64,000 bases of DNA, from the NCBI RefSeq assembly GCF_049341845.1, contig NZ_JBMPIT010000006.1:1-64000 (forward strand), in the 5' to 3' direction. Made by a program: the position numbers and the translations under genes. Below, piece after piece: positions 50,882 to 58,513 of this stretch. The notes under the pieces were generated by a model that was not told the origin of the DNA, ran no database searches, and was given only the letters and a program-made list of their open reading frames with translations. Numbering within the stretch: the first letter of the stretch is position 1; every line of letters begins with the position of its first letter. This DNA is from Curtobacterium guangdongense. Its GTDB lineage: Bacteria > Actinomycetota > Actinomycetes > Actinomycetales > Microbacteriaceae.

Positions 50882-52660
50882 ATGCCCCGTATCAGCAAGG
50901 TCCTCATCGCGAACCGCGGCGAGATCGCCGTCCGCATCATCCGCGCGGCCCGCGATGCTGGAAAGGCCTCGGTCGCGGTCTACGCCGACCAGGACCGTGA
51001 CGCTCTGCACGCACGCCTCGCCGACGAGGCCTACGCGCTGAACGGCACCACCAGCGCGGACACGTACCTGGTCATCGACAAGATCATGTCCGTCGCCCGC
51101 CGCTCCGGCGCCGACGCCGTGCACCCCGGCTACGGCTTCCTCGCCGAGAACGCCGACTTCGCCCGCGCCGTCATCGACGCCGGGCTGATCTGGATCGGCC
51201 CGTCGCCCGAGTCCATCGAGCAGCTCGGCGACAAGGTCTCCGCGCGGCACGTCGCCGAGAAGGTCGGTGCGCCGCTCGCCCCCGGCACCATCGAGCCCGT
51301 GCAGGACGTGTCCGAGGTCTTCGACTTCGTCGACCAGGTCGGGCTCCCCGTCGCGATCAAGGCGGCGTTCGGTGGTGGCGGTCGCGGACTGAAGGTCGTG
51401 CGCTCGCGCGAGTCCGTCGAGGAGCTCTTCGAGTCGGCGACGCGCGAGGCCATCGCCGCGTTCGGTCGGGGCGAGTGCTTCGTCGAGAAGTACCTCGACA
51501 AGCCGCGGCACGTCGAGACCCAGTGCCTCGCCGACGAGCACGGCAACGTGGTCATCGTCTCCACGCGCGACTGCTCGCTGCAGCGTCGCCACCAGAAGCT
51601 CGTCGAGGAAGCACCGGCGCCGTACCTGACGGCCTCGCAGCGTTCGTCGCTCTACGAGTCGTCCAAGGCGATCCTCCGCGAGGTCGGCTACGTCGGCGCC
51701 GGCACGTGCGAGTTCCTCATCGGGGCCGACGGCACCGTGTCCTTCCTCGAGGTGAACACCCGCCTGCAGGTCGAGCACTGCGTGTCCGAGGAGGTCACCG
51801 GAATCGACCTGGTCCGCGAACAGTTCCGCATCGCCGAGGGCGGCGTGCTCGACTACGAGGACCCTGCGCCCCGCGGCCACTCCTTCGAGTTCCGCATCAA
51901 CGGCGAGGACCCGGGTCGCAACTTCTTCCCGGCACCCGGCCCTGTGCACGTGTTCCACGCGCCGTCCGGCCCCGGCGTCCGCGTGGACTCTGGCGTCGTG
52001 TCCGGTGACGTCGTCTCCGGCGCGTTCGACTCGATGCTCGCGAAGCTCGTCGTCACCGGTGCCACGCGTGCCGAGGCGCTGGAGCGAGCTCGTCGTGCGC
52101 TTGCCGAGTTCGAGGTCGCCGGGCTCCCCACGGTCATCCCGTTCCACCGCGCCGTCGTGTCCGACCCGGCGTTCGCGACGGACGACTCCACTCCGTTCAG
52201 CGTCTACACGCAGTGGATCGAGACCGACTTCGTGAACGAGATCCCGGCGTGGAGCGGCTCCCCCGAGGAGCTCCCGGCACCCGCCGCACGCGACTCGGTC
52301 GTCGTCGAGGTGCAGGGCAAGCGCATCGAGGTCACGATGCCGTCGATCGTCGGTGGGGGTGCCGCTGGTGCTGCCCGCCGCCCTGCCGGTCCGTCCGCTC
52401 CCCCTCGTCGTCGTTCGTCGGCGGTGCGCGGTGGGAGAGCGGCGTCCGGTTCCTCGGTCGCGTCGCCGATGCAAGCCACCGTCGTGAAGCTGGCCGTGGC
52501 CGAGGGCGACACCGTCGTCAAGGGCGACCTGCTCGTCGTGCTCGAGGCCATGAAGATGGAACAGCCCGTGCAGGCCCATAAGGACGGCGTCGTCACCGGC
52601 CTGAACGCCCCCGTCGGTCAGACGGTCTCGTCCGGCCACGTGTTGCTCGAGCTCGCGTAG
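50882..52660 (+). CDS. accA3: Acyl-CoA carboxylase alpha subunit (biotin carboxylase plus biotin carrier)
   Basis: This is a 592-residue subunit. The N-terminal biotin carboxylase opens with VLIANRGEIAVRIIRAARD. ATP-grasp elements include KAAFGGGGRGLKVV, ECFVEKYLDKPRHVETQ and FLEVNTRLQVEHCVSEEVTG. A Pro/Arg/Ser-rich linker (about 490-525) leads to the biotinyl domain with EAMKMEQP, Lys558 being the biotin site for BirA. It pairs with AccD5/AccE5 to make malonyl- or methylmalonyl-CoA. The ATG start is set by the N-terminal motif and by TACGCT 8 bases upstream. Confidence 0.96.
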   Translation: MPRISKVLIANRGEIAVRIIRAARDAGKASVAVYADQDRDALHARLADEAYALNGTTSADTYLVIDKIMSVARRSGADAVHPGYGFLAENADFARAVIDAGLIWIGPSPESIEQLGDKVSARHVAEKVGAPLAPGTIEPVQDVSEVFDFVDQVGLPVAIKAAFGGGGRGLKVVRSRESVEELFESATREAIAAFGRGECFVEKYLDKPRHVETQCLADEHGNVVIVSTRDCSLQRRHQKLVEEAPAPYLTASQRSSLYESSKAILREVGYVGAGTCEFLIGADGTVSFLEVNTRLQVEHCVSEEVTGIDLVREQFRIAEGGVLDYEDPAPRGHSFEFRINGEDPGRNFFPAPGPVHVFHAPSGPGVRVDSGVVSGDVVSGAFDSMLAKLVVTGATRAEALERARRALAEFEVAGLPTVIPFHRAVVSDPAFATDDSTPFSVYTQWIETDFVNEIPAWSGSPEELPAPAARDSVVVEVQGKRIEVTMPSIVGGGAAGAARRPAGPSAPPRRRSSAVRGGRAASGSSVASPMQATVVKLAVAEGDTVVKGDLLVVLEAMKMEQPVQAHKDGVVTGLNAPVGQTVSSGHVLLELA

Positions 52661-52679
52661 CGGCGCCCGGCGGGCGCCG
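52661..52679. terminator. Hairpin directly after accA
   Basis: CGGCGCCC and GGGCGCCG pair around GGC, starting at the base after the stop codon. Very GC-rich, no T-run. Confidence 0.55.
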
Positions 52680-52720
52680 CGGTCGTCCCCGTCGCGCGGC
52701 GACCCGGTCCGGCCGCTCGC

Positions 52721-52776
52721 ACAACGAAAAGCACTTCGCGCCGCGGACTTCCGCGGCGCGAAGTGCTTTCGGTTGT
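52721..52776. repeat. Long palindrome A, 3' side of the DUF559 gene
   Basis: Two 26-base arms (52721-52746 / 52751-52776), 24 of 26 paired, loop ACTT. It aligns without gaps to palindrome B (53861-53923), about 50 of 63 bases identical over 52721-52783, in the same orientation. It lies 22 bases past the DUF559 stop and 60 past accA, so it may also end both transcripts. Confidence 0.85.
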
Positions 52777-52798
52777 TCGGAGGCGATTCGTGCCGGCA

Positions 52799-53752
52799 TC
52801 AGCGAACGGTCGTGAAGCGTCTGGGCCGCGTGGGCACTCCGATTGCGCGGAGGACCGCACGGAGCGCCTCGGTGTCGTTCGTCTCCTGTACGCCGATCCG
52901 GCCGAACGCTTCGACGCCAGGCAGACGACGGATCCGGTCCTCTCGACGCTTCTCGGCGACCACGACGTCCGCCGACGATTGACCCGGTCGACGCATGACC
53001 TGGTCGGTGTACTTCACCCGGCCGTCGAACTCGAGCACGGCCCGCTGTTCGGGGAACCAGAAGTCGACGTAGCCGATGGTCCCGTGCTCGTCCGCGAAGG
53101 ACTGTTGCACGACCGGCACAGGCGCGCCGACCTCGTCGAGCGCCACCCGCGCGACGGACTCCCCCGGAGAGCCGGACCGTGCGTCGGCGAGTTCGATCGC
53201 CTGTGCTGCCCGGTGGCTGCCATGCACGTTCACCCTCGTCGACAGCTCCTTCGCGAACGCATCGCGTGAGTACCCTCTGCCGAGCGCGACGTCGAGCGCG
53301 GGGACACTGAGCCGGAGCGGATGAGCGATGGAGAGATCGACACAGGTGGCCACGACGTCCGTCAGCCGGCGGCCGTTCGCGGTCATCGTCCTCGTCGGGA
53401 TGGTGCGTCCCGCTCCCGCTCGTTTGTGCAGTCCACGCAGCGTCTGTCCCGTGGATCGCTGGGGGTCGATCACCTCGACGACCTGCGGGAACTCCCCGGG
53501 CCAGGGTAGGCCGTGGAGCGCTGCCGCCGAGGCGTGGGACACGATGAGCCGCGCCGCCATGCGGTCGTGGTACGCCTTGATCCGGGCGATGTGCCGCTCG
53601 CCCGCCGAAGCCTGGCGCCATGCGTCGGCATCGACGAATCGTCCCGGCGCCAACCGGACCACGATGCCGGCGTCCGCCTGGTTCCTGAGCGACCGACCAC
53701 GCCGACCGGTGGGGTCTGCCGTGCCCCCGACGATGATGTCCAACCGAGCCAT
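52799..53752 (-). CDS. DUF559 nuclease-like protein with AbiEi-like N-terminus
   Basis: This is a 317-residue protein. Residues about 1-95 resemble the winged-helix antitoxin-like domain AbiEi (GIVVRLAPGRFVDADAW, then SHASAAALHGLPWP). The C-terminal part (about 195-300) is a DUF559/Vsr-type PD-(D/E)xK fold: Glu199 in the first helix, Asp230 in GYVDFWFPEQ, Glu241 and Asp243 in VLEFDGRVKY, then EKRREDRIRRL. All metal-site residues look intact, so nuclease activity is possible but unproven. No AbiEii-type toxin lies nearby. I chose ATG 53752; upstream in-frame starts run into palindrome B. Two related palindromes bracket the gene, and it is an insertion relative to the usual accA-pmmB backbone. 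Confidence 0.78.
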   Translation of the reverse strand: MARLDIIVGGTADPTGRRGRSLRNQADAGIVVRLAPGRFVDADAWRQASAGERHIARIKAYHDRMAARLIVSHASAAALHGLPWPGEFPQVVEVIDPQRSTGQTLRGLHKRAGAGRTIPTRTMTANGRRLTDVVATCVDLSIAHPLRLSVPALDVALGRGYSRDAFAKELSTRVNVHGSHRAAQAIELADARSGSPGESVARVALDEVGAPVPVVQQSFADEHGTIGYVDFWFPEQRAVLEFDGRVKYTDQVMRRPGQSSADVVVAEKRREDRIRRLPGVEAFGRIGVQETNDTEALRAVLRAIGVPTRPRRFTTVR

Positions 53753-53858
53753 GCTGCTGAGCATGCCGACCATCGGACGCCTGTCGAGCCTCCCGTCGCT
53801 CCCTGTGGACCAAGCGGACGGTCGGCGGTCCTGTGGACAGACGGCGCGGGACGCACCT

Positions 53859-53918
53859 GCACAACCGAAAGCACCTCGCACCGCGGAAGGGCGCGGTACG
53901 AGGTGCTTTCGATTGTGC
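53859..53918. repeat. Long palindrome B, 5' side of the DUF559 gene
   Basis: Two 27-base arms (53859-53885 / 53892-53918), 25 of 27 paired. Two differences from palindrome A are compensatory: T-A (52735/52762) becomes C-G (53875/53902), and G-C (52740/52757) becomes A-T (53880/53897). It lies 106 bases above the DUF559 start and 69 past the pmmB stop. Confidence 0.85.
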
Positions 53919-53987
53919 GGAGGGCACGGCGGCGGGTCGGCGCGGGCCGGTGCCGGGCGGGCGACGCGCGGCCGGCGCGGGCAGCCG

Positions 53988-55691
53988 CTACGAGACCCGG
54001 GGGCGGATCGCGTCGGCGAGGGCGTCGACGAGCGACTGGGCCTCGGCGGGGGTCGCGGCCACGGTGTCGATGTAGACCTTCACCTTGGGCTCGGTGCCGC
54101 TCGGGCGGACGATGACGCGCGCGTCGCCCTCGAGGTCGTAGCGCAGGATGTCCGACGGCGGGAACCCGTCCACGCCCGACGCGTAGTCCGTCGTCGACAG
54201 GACCGTCAGCGGACCAAGTGTGTCGGGCGGCGATGTCCGCAGCGAGTCCATGACCTCGCCGATGCGGGCGAGGTCGTCCACGCGCGTCGCGACCTGGCCG
54301 GACGCGAACGCGCCGAACTCCGCAGCGAAGGCGTCCAGCTGCCCGGCGATGGACGAACCGGCCGCAGCGAGCGACGTCGCGAGGTCGAGCAGGACGAGTG
54401 CGGCGGAGATGCCGTCCTTGTCGCGGACCACCTCGGGGTCGACCAGGTAGCCGAGTGCCTCCTCGTACCCGAAGAGCAGGTCGGGCACGCGGGAGACCCA
54501 CTTGAAGCCGGTGAGGGTGTCGCGGTACCCGAGTCCGTGCCGGGCCGCCACACGGGCAAGCGCCGGGGACGACACGATCGACGCCGCGAGCACACCGGTG
54601 GTGCCGGCCGCGACCGCGCGGGACGCCGCACGCCAGCCGAGCAGCCAACCGACCTCGTTGCCGGAGAGCCGGCGGTAGGTGCCGTCACCGACGGGGATCG
54701 CCAGCGCCAGCCGGTCGGCGTCCGGGTCGTTCGCGATGACCAGGTCGGCGCCGACCGCTGTGCCCCTGGCCGTCGCGAGGTCCATCGCGCCCGGTTCCTC
54801 CGGGTTCGGGAACGACACCGTCGGGAACGCGCCGTCCGGCTCGATCTGCTCCGGGACGACCGCGGGCTCGGCGAACCCGGCCGCGGCGAACACGGCCCGC
54901 GCGGTCTCCCACCCGACGCCGTGCATGGCCGTGTAGACGACCGAGGGCTGCGCATCGACCGGCAGCGCCGGGGCGGGCACGATCGCGGCCGTGGCGGCCA
55001 CGTAGGCGTCGACGAGCTCCGAACCGGCGACGGTGTAGTCCGTCGCGCGAGCGAGCTCGGCGACGGAGCCTACCGCCGCGATGGCCGCGGCGATCGACCC
55101 GTCGACGGGCGGGACGATCTGGGAGCCGTCGTCCTCCCCACCGAGGTACACCTTGTAGCCGTTGTCGCGCGGCGGGTTGTGGCTCGCGGTCACCATCACG
55201 CCGGCACCGACGCGGAGGTGCCGGACGGCGAACGCCAGCACGGGGGTCGGGAGCGCCGACGGCAGCAGTGTGACGTCGAGGCCGAGGCCCCGCATGACCT
55301 CGGCCGAGTCGCGGGCGAACACGTCCGAGTTGACGCGTCCGTCGTAGCCGATCACCACGCTCCGGTCGCGCCCGGTGTCGATGAGGAAGCGAGCGAGTCC
55401 GGCGGCGGCGCGGGACACGACGACGCGGTTCATCCGCAGCGGGCCCCATCCGAGCTCGGCGCGGAGCCCGGCCGTCCCGAACTCGAGCTGCCCGGCGAAC
55501 CGGTCGGTGACGAGCGCCAGGGCGTCGTCGTCGCCGGAGCCAGCTGCGGTCACCACCGCGGCAAGTTCTTCGCGTGTCGAGTCGTCCGGGTCCTGCTCCA
55601 GCCACGACCGCGCCACGTCGAGGACCGTCGTGTCCTCGACGAGGTCCCCGTCCCCGATCGCCCCGTCGGACGCCCCCGTGTACGGGCTCAC
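53988..55691 (-). CDS. pmmB: Phosphohexomutase (phosphomannomutase/phosphoglucomutase)
   Basis: This is a 567-residue alpha-D-phosphohexomutase, which moves phosphate between C1 and C6 (or C5 of ribose) of a sugar. It shows the entry motif FGTAGLRAELGWGP, the phosphoserine loop VMVTASHNPPRDNG, the metal site IANDPDADRLA, the sugar-binding loop and the phosphate-binding RPSGTEPKVKVY near the end. The length fits the 550-600 group that includes phosphopentomutases and PmmB. GTG 55691 overlaps the nucleoside phosphorylase stop (GTGA). With that neighbour, ribose-1-phosphate to ribose-5-phosphate is a likely reaction; mannose-1-phosphate is the alternative. Confidence 0.9.
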   Translation of the reverse strand: MSPYTGASDGAIGDGDLVEDTTVLDVARSWLEQDPDDSTREELAAVVTAAGSGDDDALALVTDRFAGQLEFGTAGLRAELGWGPLRMNRVVVSRAAAGLARFLIDTGRDRSVVIGYDGRVNSDVFARDSAEVMRGLGLDVTLLPSALPTPVLAFAVRHLRVGAGVMVTASHNPPRDNGYKVYLGGEDDGSQIVPPVDGSIAAAIAAVGSVAELARATDYTVAGSELVDAYVAATAAIVPAPALPVDAQPSVVYTAMHGVGWETARAVFAAAGFAEPAVVPEQIEPDGAFPTVSFPNPEEPGAMDLATARGTAVGADLVIANDPDADRLALAIPVGDGTYRRLSGNEVGWLLGWRAASRAVAAGTTGVLAASIVSSPALARVAARHGLGYRDTLTGFKWVSRVPDLLFGYEEALGYLVDPEVVRDKDGISAALVLLDLATSLAAAGSSIAGQLDAFAAEFGAFASGQVATRVDDLARIGEVMDSLRTSPPDTLGPLTVLSTTDYASGVDGFPPSDILRYDLEGDARVIVRPSGTEPKVKVYIDTVAATPAEAQSLVDALADAIRPRVS

Positions 55692-56515
55692 AGCGCCGCC
55701 ACCACCCGCGCGAGCAGGTCCGCGATCACCGGCTCGGCCGACTTGCCGGCCTCGAGCACCTCGGCGTGCGACAGCGGCGTCTTCTGGATGCCGGCGGCCA
55801 GGTTCGTGATGAGCGAGAACCCGAGGATCTCCATCCCCGCCTGTCGTGCCGCGATCGCCTCGAGCGCCGTGGACATGCCGACGATGTGCCCGCCGATCGT
55901 CTTGGCCATCTGGACCTCGGCCGGTGTCTCGTAGTGCGGCCCGCGGAACTGCGTGTAGACGCCCTCGTCCAGGGACGGGTCGATCGACCGGGCGACGGCA
56001 CGCAGCCGCGCCGAGTACAGGTCGGTCAGGTCGACGAACGTCGCGCCCTCGAGCGGGCTGTCGGCGGTCAGGTTGATGTGGTCGCTGATGAGCACCGGGG
56101 TGCCGGGCGTCCAGTGCTCCTTGATGCCACCGGCACCGTTCGTGAGCACCATGGTGGTCGCCCCCGTCGCCGCCGCGGTGCGGACGCTGTGCACGACACG
56201 ACGGACGCCGTGGCCCTCGTAGTAGTGCGTGCGCGCCCCGATGACGAGCGCGTGCCGTCCGTCCGCCAGCCGGATGGACCGGACCGTGCCGGAGTGTCCG
56301 GGGACCGCGGACGCGCTGAAGCCCGGGACGTCGGCGGCGTCGATCGACGACACCGTCTCGCCTATGAGGTCGGCGGCCTTGCCCCATCCGGACCCGAGGG
56401 TCAGGGCGATGTCGTGACGCTCGATGCCCGACCGCTCCGCGATGACGGCTGCGGCGTCGCGTGCGACGTCGAACGGGTCGACGGAGGGGTCGTTGAGCGG
56501 GTTCGTGCTTGCCAT
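55688..56515 (-). CDS. deoD: Purine nucleoside phosphorylase
   Basis: This is a 275-residue trimeric-type enzyme (PNP-II, like Rv3307) splitting inosine and guanosine with phosphate to base and ribose-1-phosphate. It has LTLGSGWGKAADLIGE, VPGHSGTVR, GARTHYYEGHGV, LTNGAGGIKE, FRGPHYETPAEVQM with the ribose/purine residues, and GMSTALEAIAARQAG. The start ATG 56515 follows TAGCAT by 6 bases (leaderless). The mutase gene overlaps its stop, so the ribose-1-phosphate product can be used at once. The same pair and order occur in M. tuberculosis. Confidence 0.95.
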   Translation of the reverse strand: MASTNPLNDPSVDPFDVARDAAAVIAERSGIERHDIALTLGSGWGKAADLIGETVSSIDAADVPGFSASAVPGHSGTVRSIRLADGRHALVIGARTHYYEGHGVRRVVHSVRTAAATGATTMVLTNGAGGIKEHWTPGTPVLISDHINLTADSPLEGATFVDLTDLYSARLRAVARSIDPSLDEGVYTQFRGPHYETPAEVQMAKTIGGHIVGMSTALEAIAARQAGMEILGFSLITNLAAGIQKTPLSHAEVLEAGKSAEPVIADLLARVVAAL

Positions 56516-56521
56516 GTGGCA

Positions 56522-56527
56522 ATGCTA
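56522..56527 (-). promoter_or_regulatory. -10 box for deoD, leaderless spacing
   Basis: TAGCAT on the minus strand, then TGCCAC, then ATG 56515. It abuts the terminator stem of the upstream operon. Confidence 0.6.
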
Positions 56528-56550
56528 CGGGGCGGCCGGAGTCCGCCCCG
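56528..56550 (-). terminator. Hairpin terminator after the PTS IIB gene
   Basis: An 8-bp stem CGGGGCGG / CCGCCCCG with a 7-base loop, 8 bases past the IIB stop. It insulates deoD from the add-IIA-IIB operon. Confidence 0.65.
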
Positions 56551-56558
56551 CCGCCGCG

Positions 56559-56846
56559 CTACGGGGCGGTCGGATCCCCCAGGGACTTCTGCACCGCTGC
56601 GGTGATCTCCGTCTGGTCGAAGTGGTTCCGGATGACGATGACCTCGGCGTAGGTCTGGCCGATCGCCTCGACGAACTCCTGCGAGGTGAGGATCACGTTC
56701 GCGTCATCGGAGACTTCCCGCACGGACGCCACGTCGGCCGCCACCACCTCGGCGGAGAGCCCGAGCGCCGCGAGGGCCTTCTCGGCGTTCACCTTGAGGA
56801 TGCCGCTCGACCCGATGCCGGCGCCGCAGATGGTCACGATCTTCAC
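56559..56846 (-). CDS. PTS IIB component (ascorbate/lactose-type)
   Basis: This is a 95-residue phosphocarrier. It opens MKIVTICGAGIGSSG with Cys7 as the phosphorylation site in the P-loop-like turn, then DVASVREVSDDANVIL and IVIRNHFD. The size and fold match UlaB/IIB-lactose type domains. Its ATG overlaps the stop of the IIA gene. No IIC permease is seen nearby, so the transported sugar is unknown or the pair works with a permease elsewhere, or acts in regulation. Confidence 0.88.
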   Translation of the reverse strand: MKIVTICGAGIGSSGILKVNAEKALAALGLSAEVVAADVASVREVSDDANVILTSQEFVEAIGQTYAEVIVIRNHFDQTEITAAVQKSLGDPTAP

Positions 56847-57289
56847 GCGGACACCCCCATGATCGTCCTGACCTCGGCAGCGGAGGACGCCGCCGCGAGC
56901 CGCGACGTCACCGACGCGTCGTTGAACAGGTTCGCGATCTCGCCGATCGACTCCAGGTGGGTGCCGACCTCCGCGACGGCGAGCCCGAGCACGACCGACA
57001 CCGGGTCGTTGTGCGGGTGGCCGAACGCCACCGGCGATGCCAGGGTCACCACGGACAGGCCGTCCCGCAGCACCGCGGACCCCGGCCGGGCGTGCGCGAA
57101 CGCCAGCCCTGGTGAGATCACGATGTACGGCCCGTGCTCGTCCACCATGGCGATCATGGCGTCCGTGTAGGCGTCCGTCGCCGCGCCCGACGACACGAGC
57201 GCACCACCGGCGAGCCGGAGCGCGTCACGCCATGACGGCGCAGACGCACCGAGCACGACGGCGTCGTCGGAGAGCGGCGGCAGACCCAT
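56843..57289 (-). CDS. PTS IIA component (mannitol/fructose/ascorbate class)
   Basis: This is a 148-residue phosphocarrier of the EIIA-2 fold. The active His67 lies in ISPGLAFAHARPG; VAFGHPHNDPVSVVLGLAV is the second conserved region. It lies 4 bases after the adenosine deaminase stop and overlaps the IIB gene. Class and partner fit an ascorbate-type (Ula) system, but the IIC gene is missing from the window. Co-expression with add suggests a link to nucleoside or ribose use. Confidence 0.88.
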   Translation of the reverse strand: MGLPPLSDDAVVLGASAPSWRDALRLAGGALVSSGAATDAYTDAMIAMVDEHGPYIVISPGLAFAHARPGSAVLRDGLSVVTLASPVAFGHPHNDPVSVVLGLAVAEVGTHLESIGEIANLFNDASVTSRLAAASSAAEVRTIMGVSA

Positions 57290-57293
57290 GCGA

Positions 57294-58409
57294 TCAGGCC
57301 TCCGCGTACCCGGTGGTGATGATGGAGATGATCTCCTCGCGGTCCTCGAGCGGCAGGAAGGACCCGAGCGCCGCGTTGATCTGGAACGCGGCCAGGTCGT
57401 CGAGGTCGTAGCCGAACGTACCGGCCAGGAGCGCGAGCTCCTTGCTGAGCGAGGTGTTGCTCATCAGGCGGTTGTCGGTGTTCACGGTGACCCGGAAGCC
57501 GAGCTGGTACAGCACGTCGAACGGGTGGTCGGCGAGGTCGTCGCCCCACGCCGCGATCGCTCCGGTCTGCAGGTTCGACTGCGGCGAGAGCTCGAGCGGG
57601 ATCTCCCGGTCGCGGACCCACGAGGCGACCTCGCCCAGGGAGGCGAGCGTCGAACCGTCGCCGGCGTCGGAGAGCTGGATGTCCTCGAACAGGCGGACGC
57701 CGTGTCCGAGGCGCAGGGCCCGGCCGTCGACGAGCGCCGAACGGATCGAGGCGATGCCGTCCGCTTCGCCGGCGTGCACGGTGACCGGGAAGAGCTCGGA
57801 GGCGAGGTGGTCGAACGCCGCGCGGTGGTTCGACGCGGGGAACCCGGCTTCGGCCCCGGCGATGTCGAACCCGACCACGCCGTGGTCACGGTGGCGGACG
57901 GCGAGCTCGGCGATCTCGAGTGCACGGTCCGCGTGGCGCATGGCCGTCACGAGCTGCCCGACGCGGATCGCACCGTCCGCTGCGACGACCGCTTCTTCGA
58001 TGCCCGCCTGCACGGCTTCCACCGTCTGGTCGAGCGTCAGGCCGCCCTGCAGGTGCTGCTCGGGGGCCCACCGGATCTCCCCGTAGACGACACCGTCGGC
58101 GACGAGGTCCTCCACGAACTCGCGGGCGACGCGGGTCAGGCCGTGCGCGGTCTGCATCACGCTCGTGGTGACGTCGAAGGTCTTGAGGTACTCGACGAGC
58201 GAGCCGGAGTTCGACTGGTCGGCGAACCACTGGCCGAGCTCGGCCGGGTCGGTGGTCGGCAGGTCGATGCCGCCGTCCGAGGCGAGCTCGATGATCGTCT
58301 CGGGGCGGAGTCCGCCGTCGAGGTGGTCGTGCAGCGAGACCTTCGGCAGGTCGTTGATCACGGCACCCGCGTCGGGCAGTCGGTACGTGGGGGCGTCGTG
58401 GGCGCTCAT
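57294..58409 (-). CDS. add: Adenosine deaminase
   Basis: This is a 371-residue Zn enzyme turning adenosine into inosine, which DeoD then splits. It has the metal motif SLHDHLDGGLRPETI (His-x-His) near residue 27, GVVYGEIRWAPEQH, VGFDIAGAEAGFPA, TVHAGEADG with the His and catalytic Glu region, LGHGVRLFED, LELSPQSN and VNTDNRLMSNT with the second metal Asp. The start ATG 58409 follows a TAGCCT box by 7 bases (leaderless). It is the first gene of an add-IIA-IIB operon. Confidence 0.95.
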   Translation of the reverse strand: MSAHDAPTYRLPDAGAVINDLPKVSLHDHLDGGLRPETIIELASDGGIDLPTTDPAELGQWFADQSNSGSLVEYLKTFDVTTSVMQTAHGLTRVAREFVEDLVADGVVYGEIRWAPEQHLQGGLTLDQTVEAVQAGIEEAVVAADGAIRVGQLVTAMRHADRALEIAELAVRHRDHGVVGFDIAGAEAGFPASNHRAAFDHLASELFPVTVHAGEADGIASIRSALVDGRALRLGHGVRLFEDIQLSDAGDGSTLASLGEVASWVRDREIPLELSPQSNLQTGAIAAWGDDLADHPFDVLYQLGFRVTVNTDNRLMSNTSLSKELALLAGTFGYDLDDLAAFQINAALGSFLPLEDREEIISIITTGYAEA

Positions 58410-58416
58410 GACGACC

Positions 58417-58422
58417 AGGCTA
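58417..58422 (-). promoter_or_regulatory. -10 box for add, leaderless spacing
   Basis: TAGCCT on the minus strand, then 7 bases, then ATG 58409. Confidence 0.6.
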
Positions 58423-58491
58423 TCGGTGGTCGCACCCGCCTCGCCCGTGACGTCCCACAGGTTTGTGGAGAACTGGCTGGAGGCTCGCTAC

Positions 58492-58513
58492 ATGTGAGCA
58501 GATCGGCTCACGT
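58492..58513 (-). terminator. Weak hairpin at the deoA stop
   Basis: ATGTGAGC and GCTCACGT (one wobble pair) around 6 bases overlap the deoA TGA. It may end the long transporter-cdd-deoA operon. Confidence 0.4.

Noticed and set aside
52799..53752. Complete AbiE toxin-antitoxin pair
   Set aside because: Only an AbiEi-like domain is present. No AbiEii nucleotidyltransferase gene lies on either side (accA and pmmB are the neighbours).
52799..53881. Longer form of the DUF559 protein starting at GTG 53881
   Set aside because: The start lies inside palindrome B and the added 43 residues are unlike the family; ATG 53752 begins at the conserved domain.
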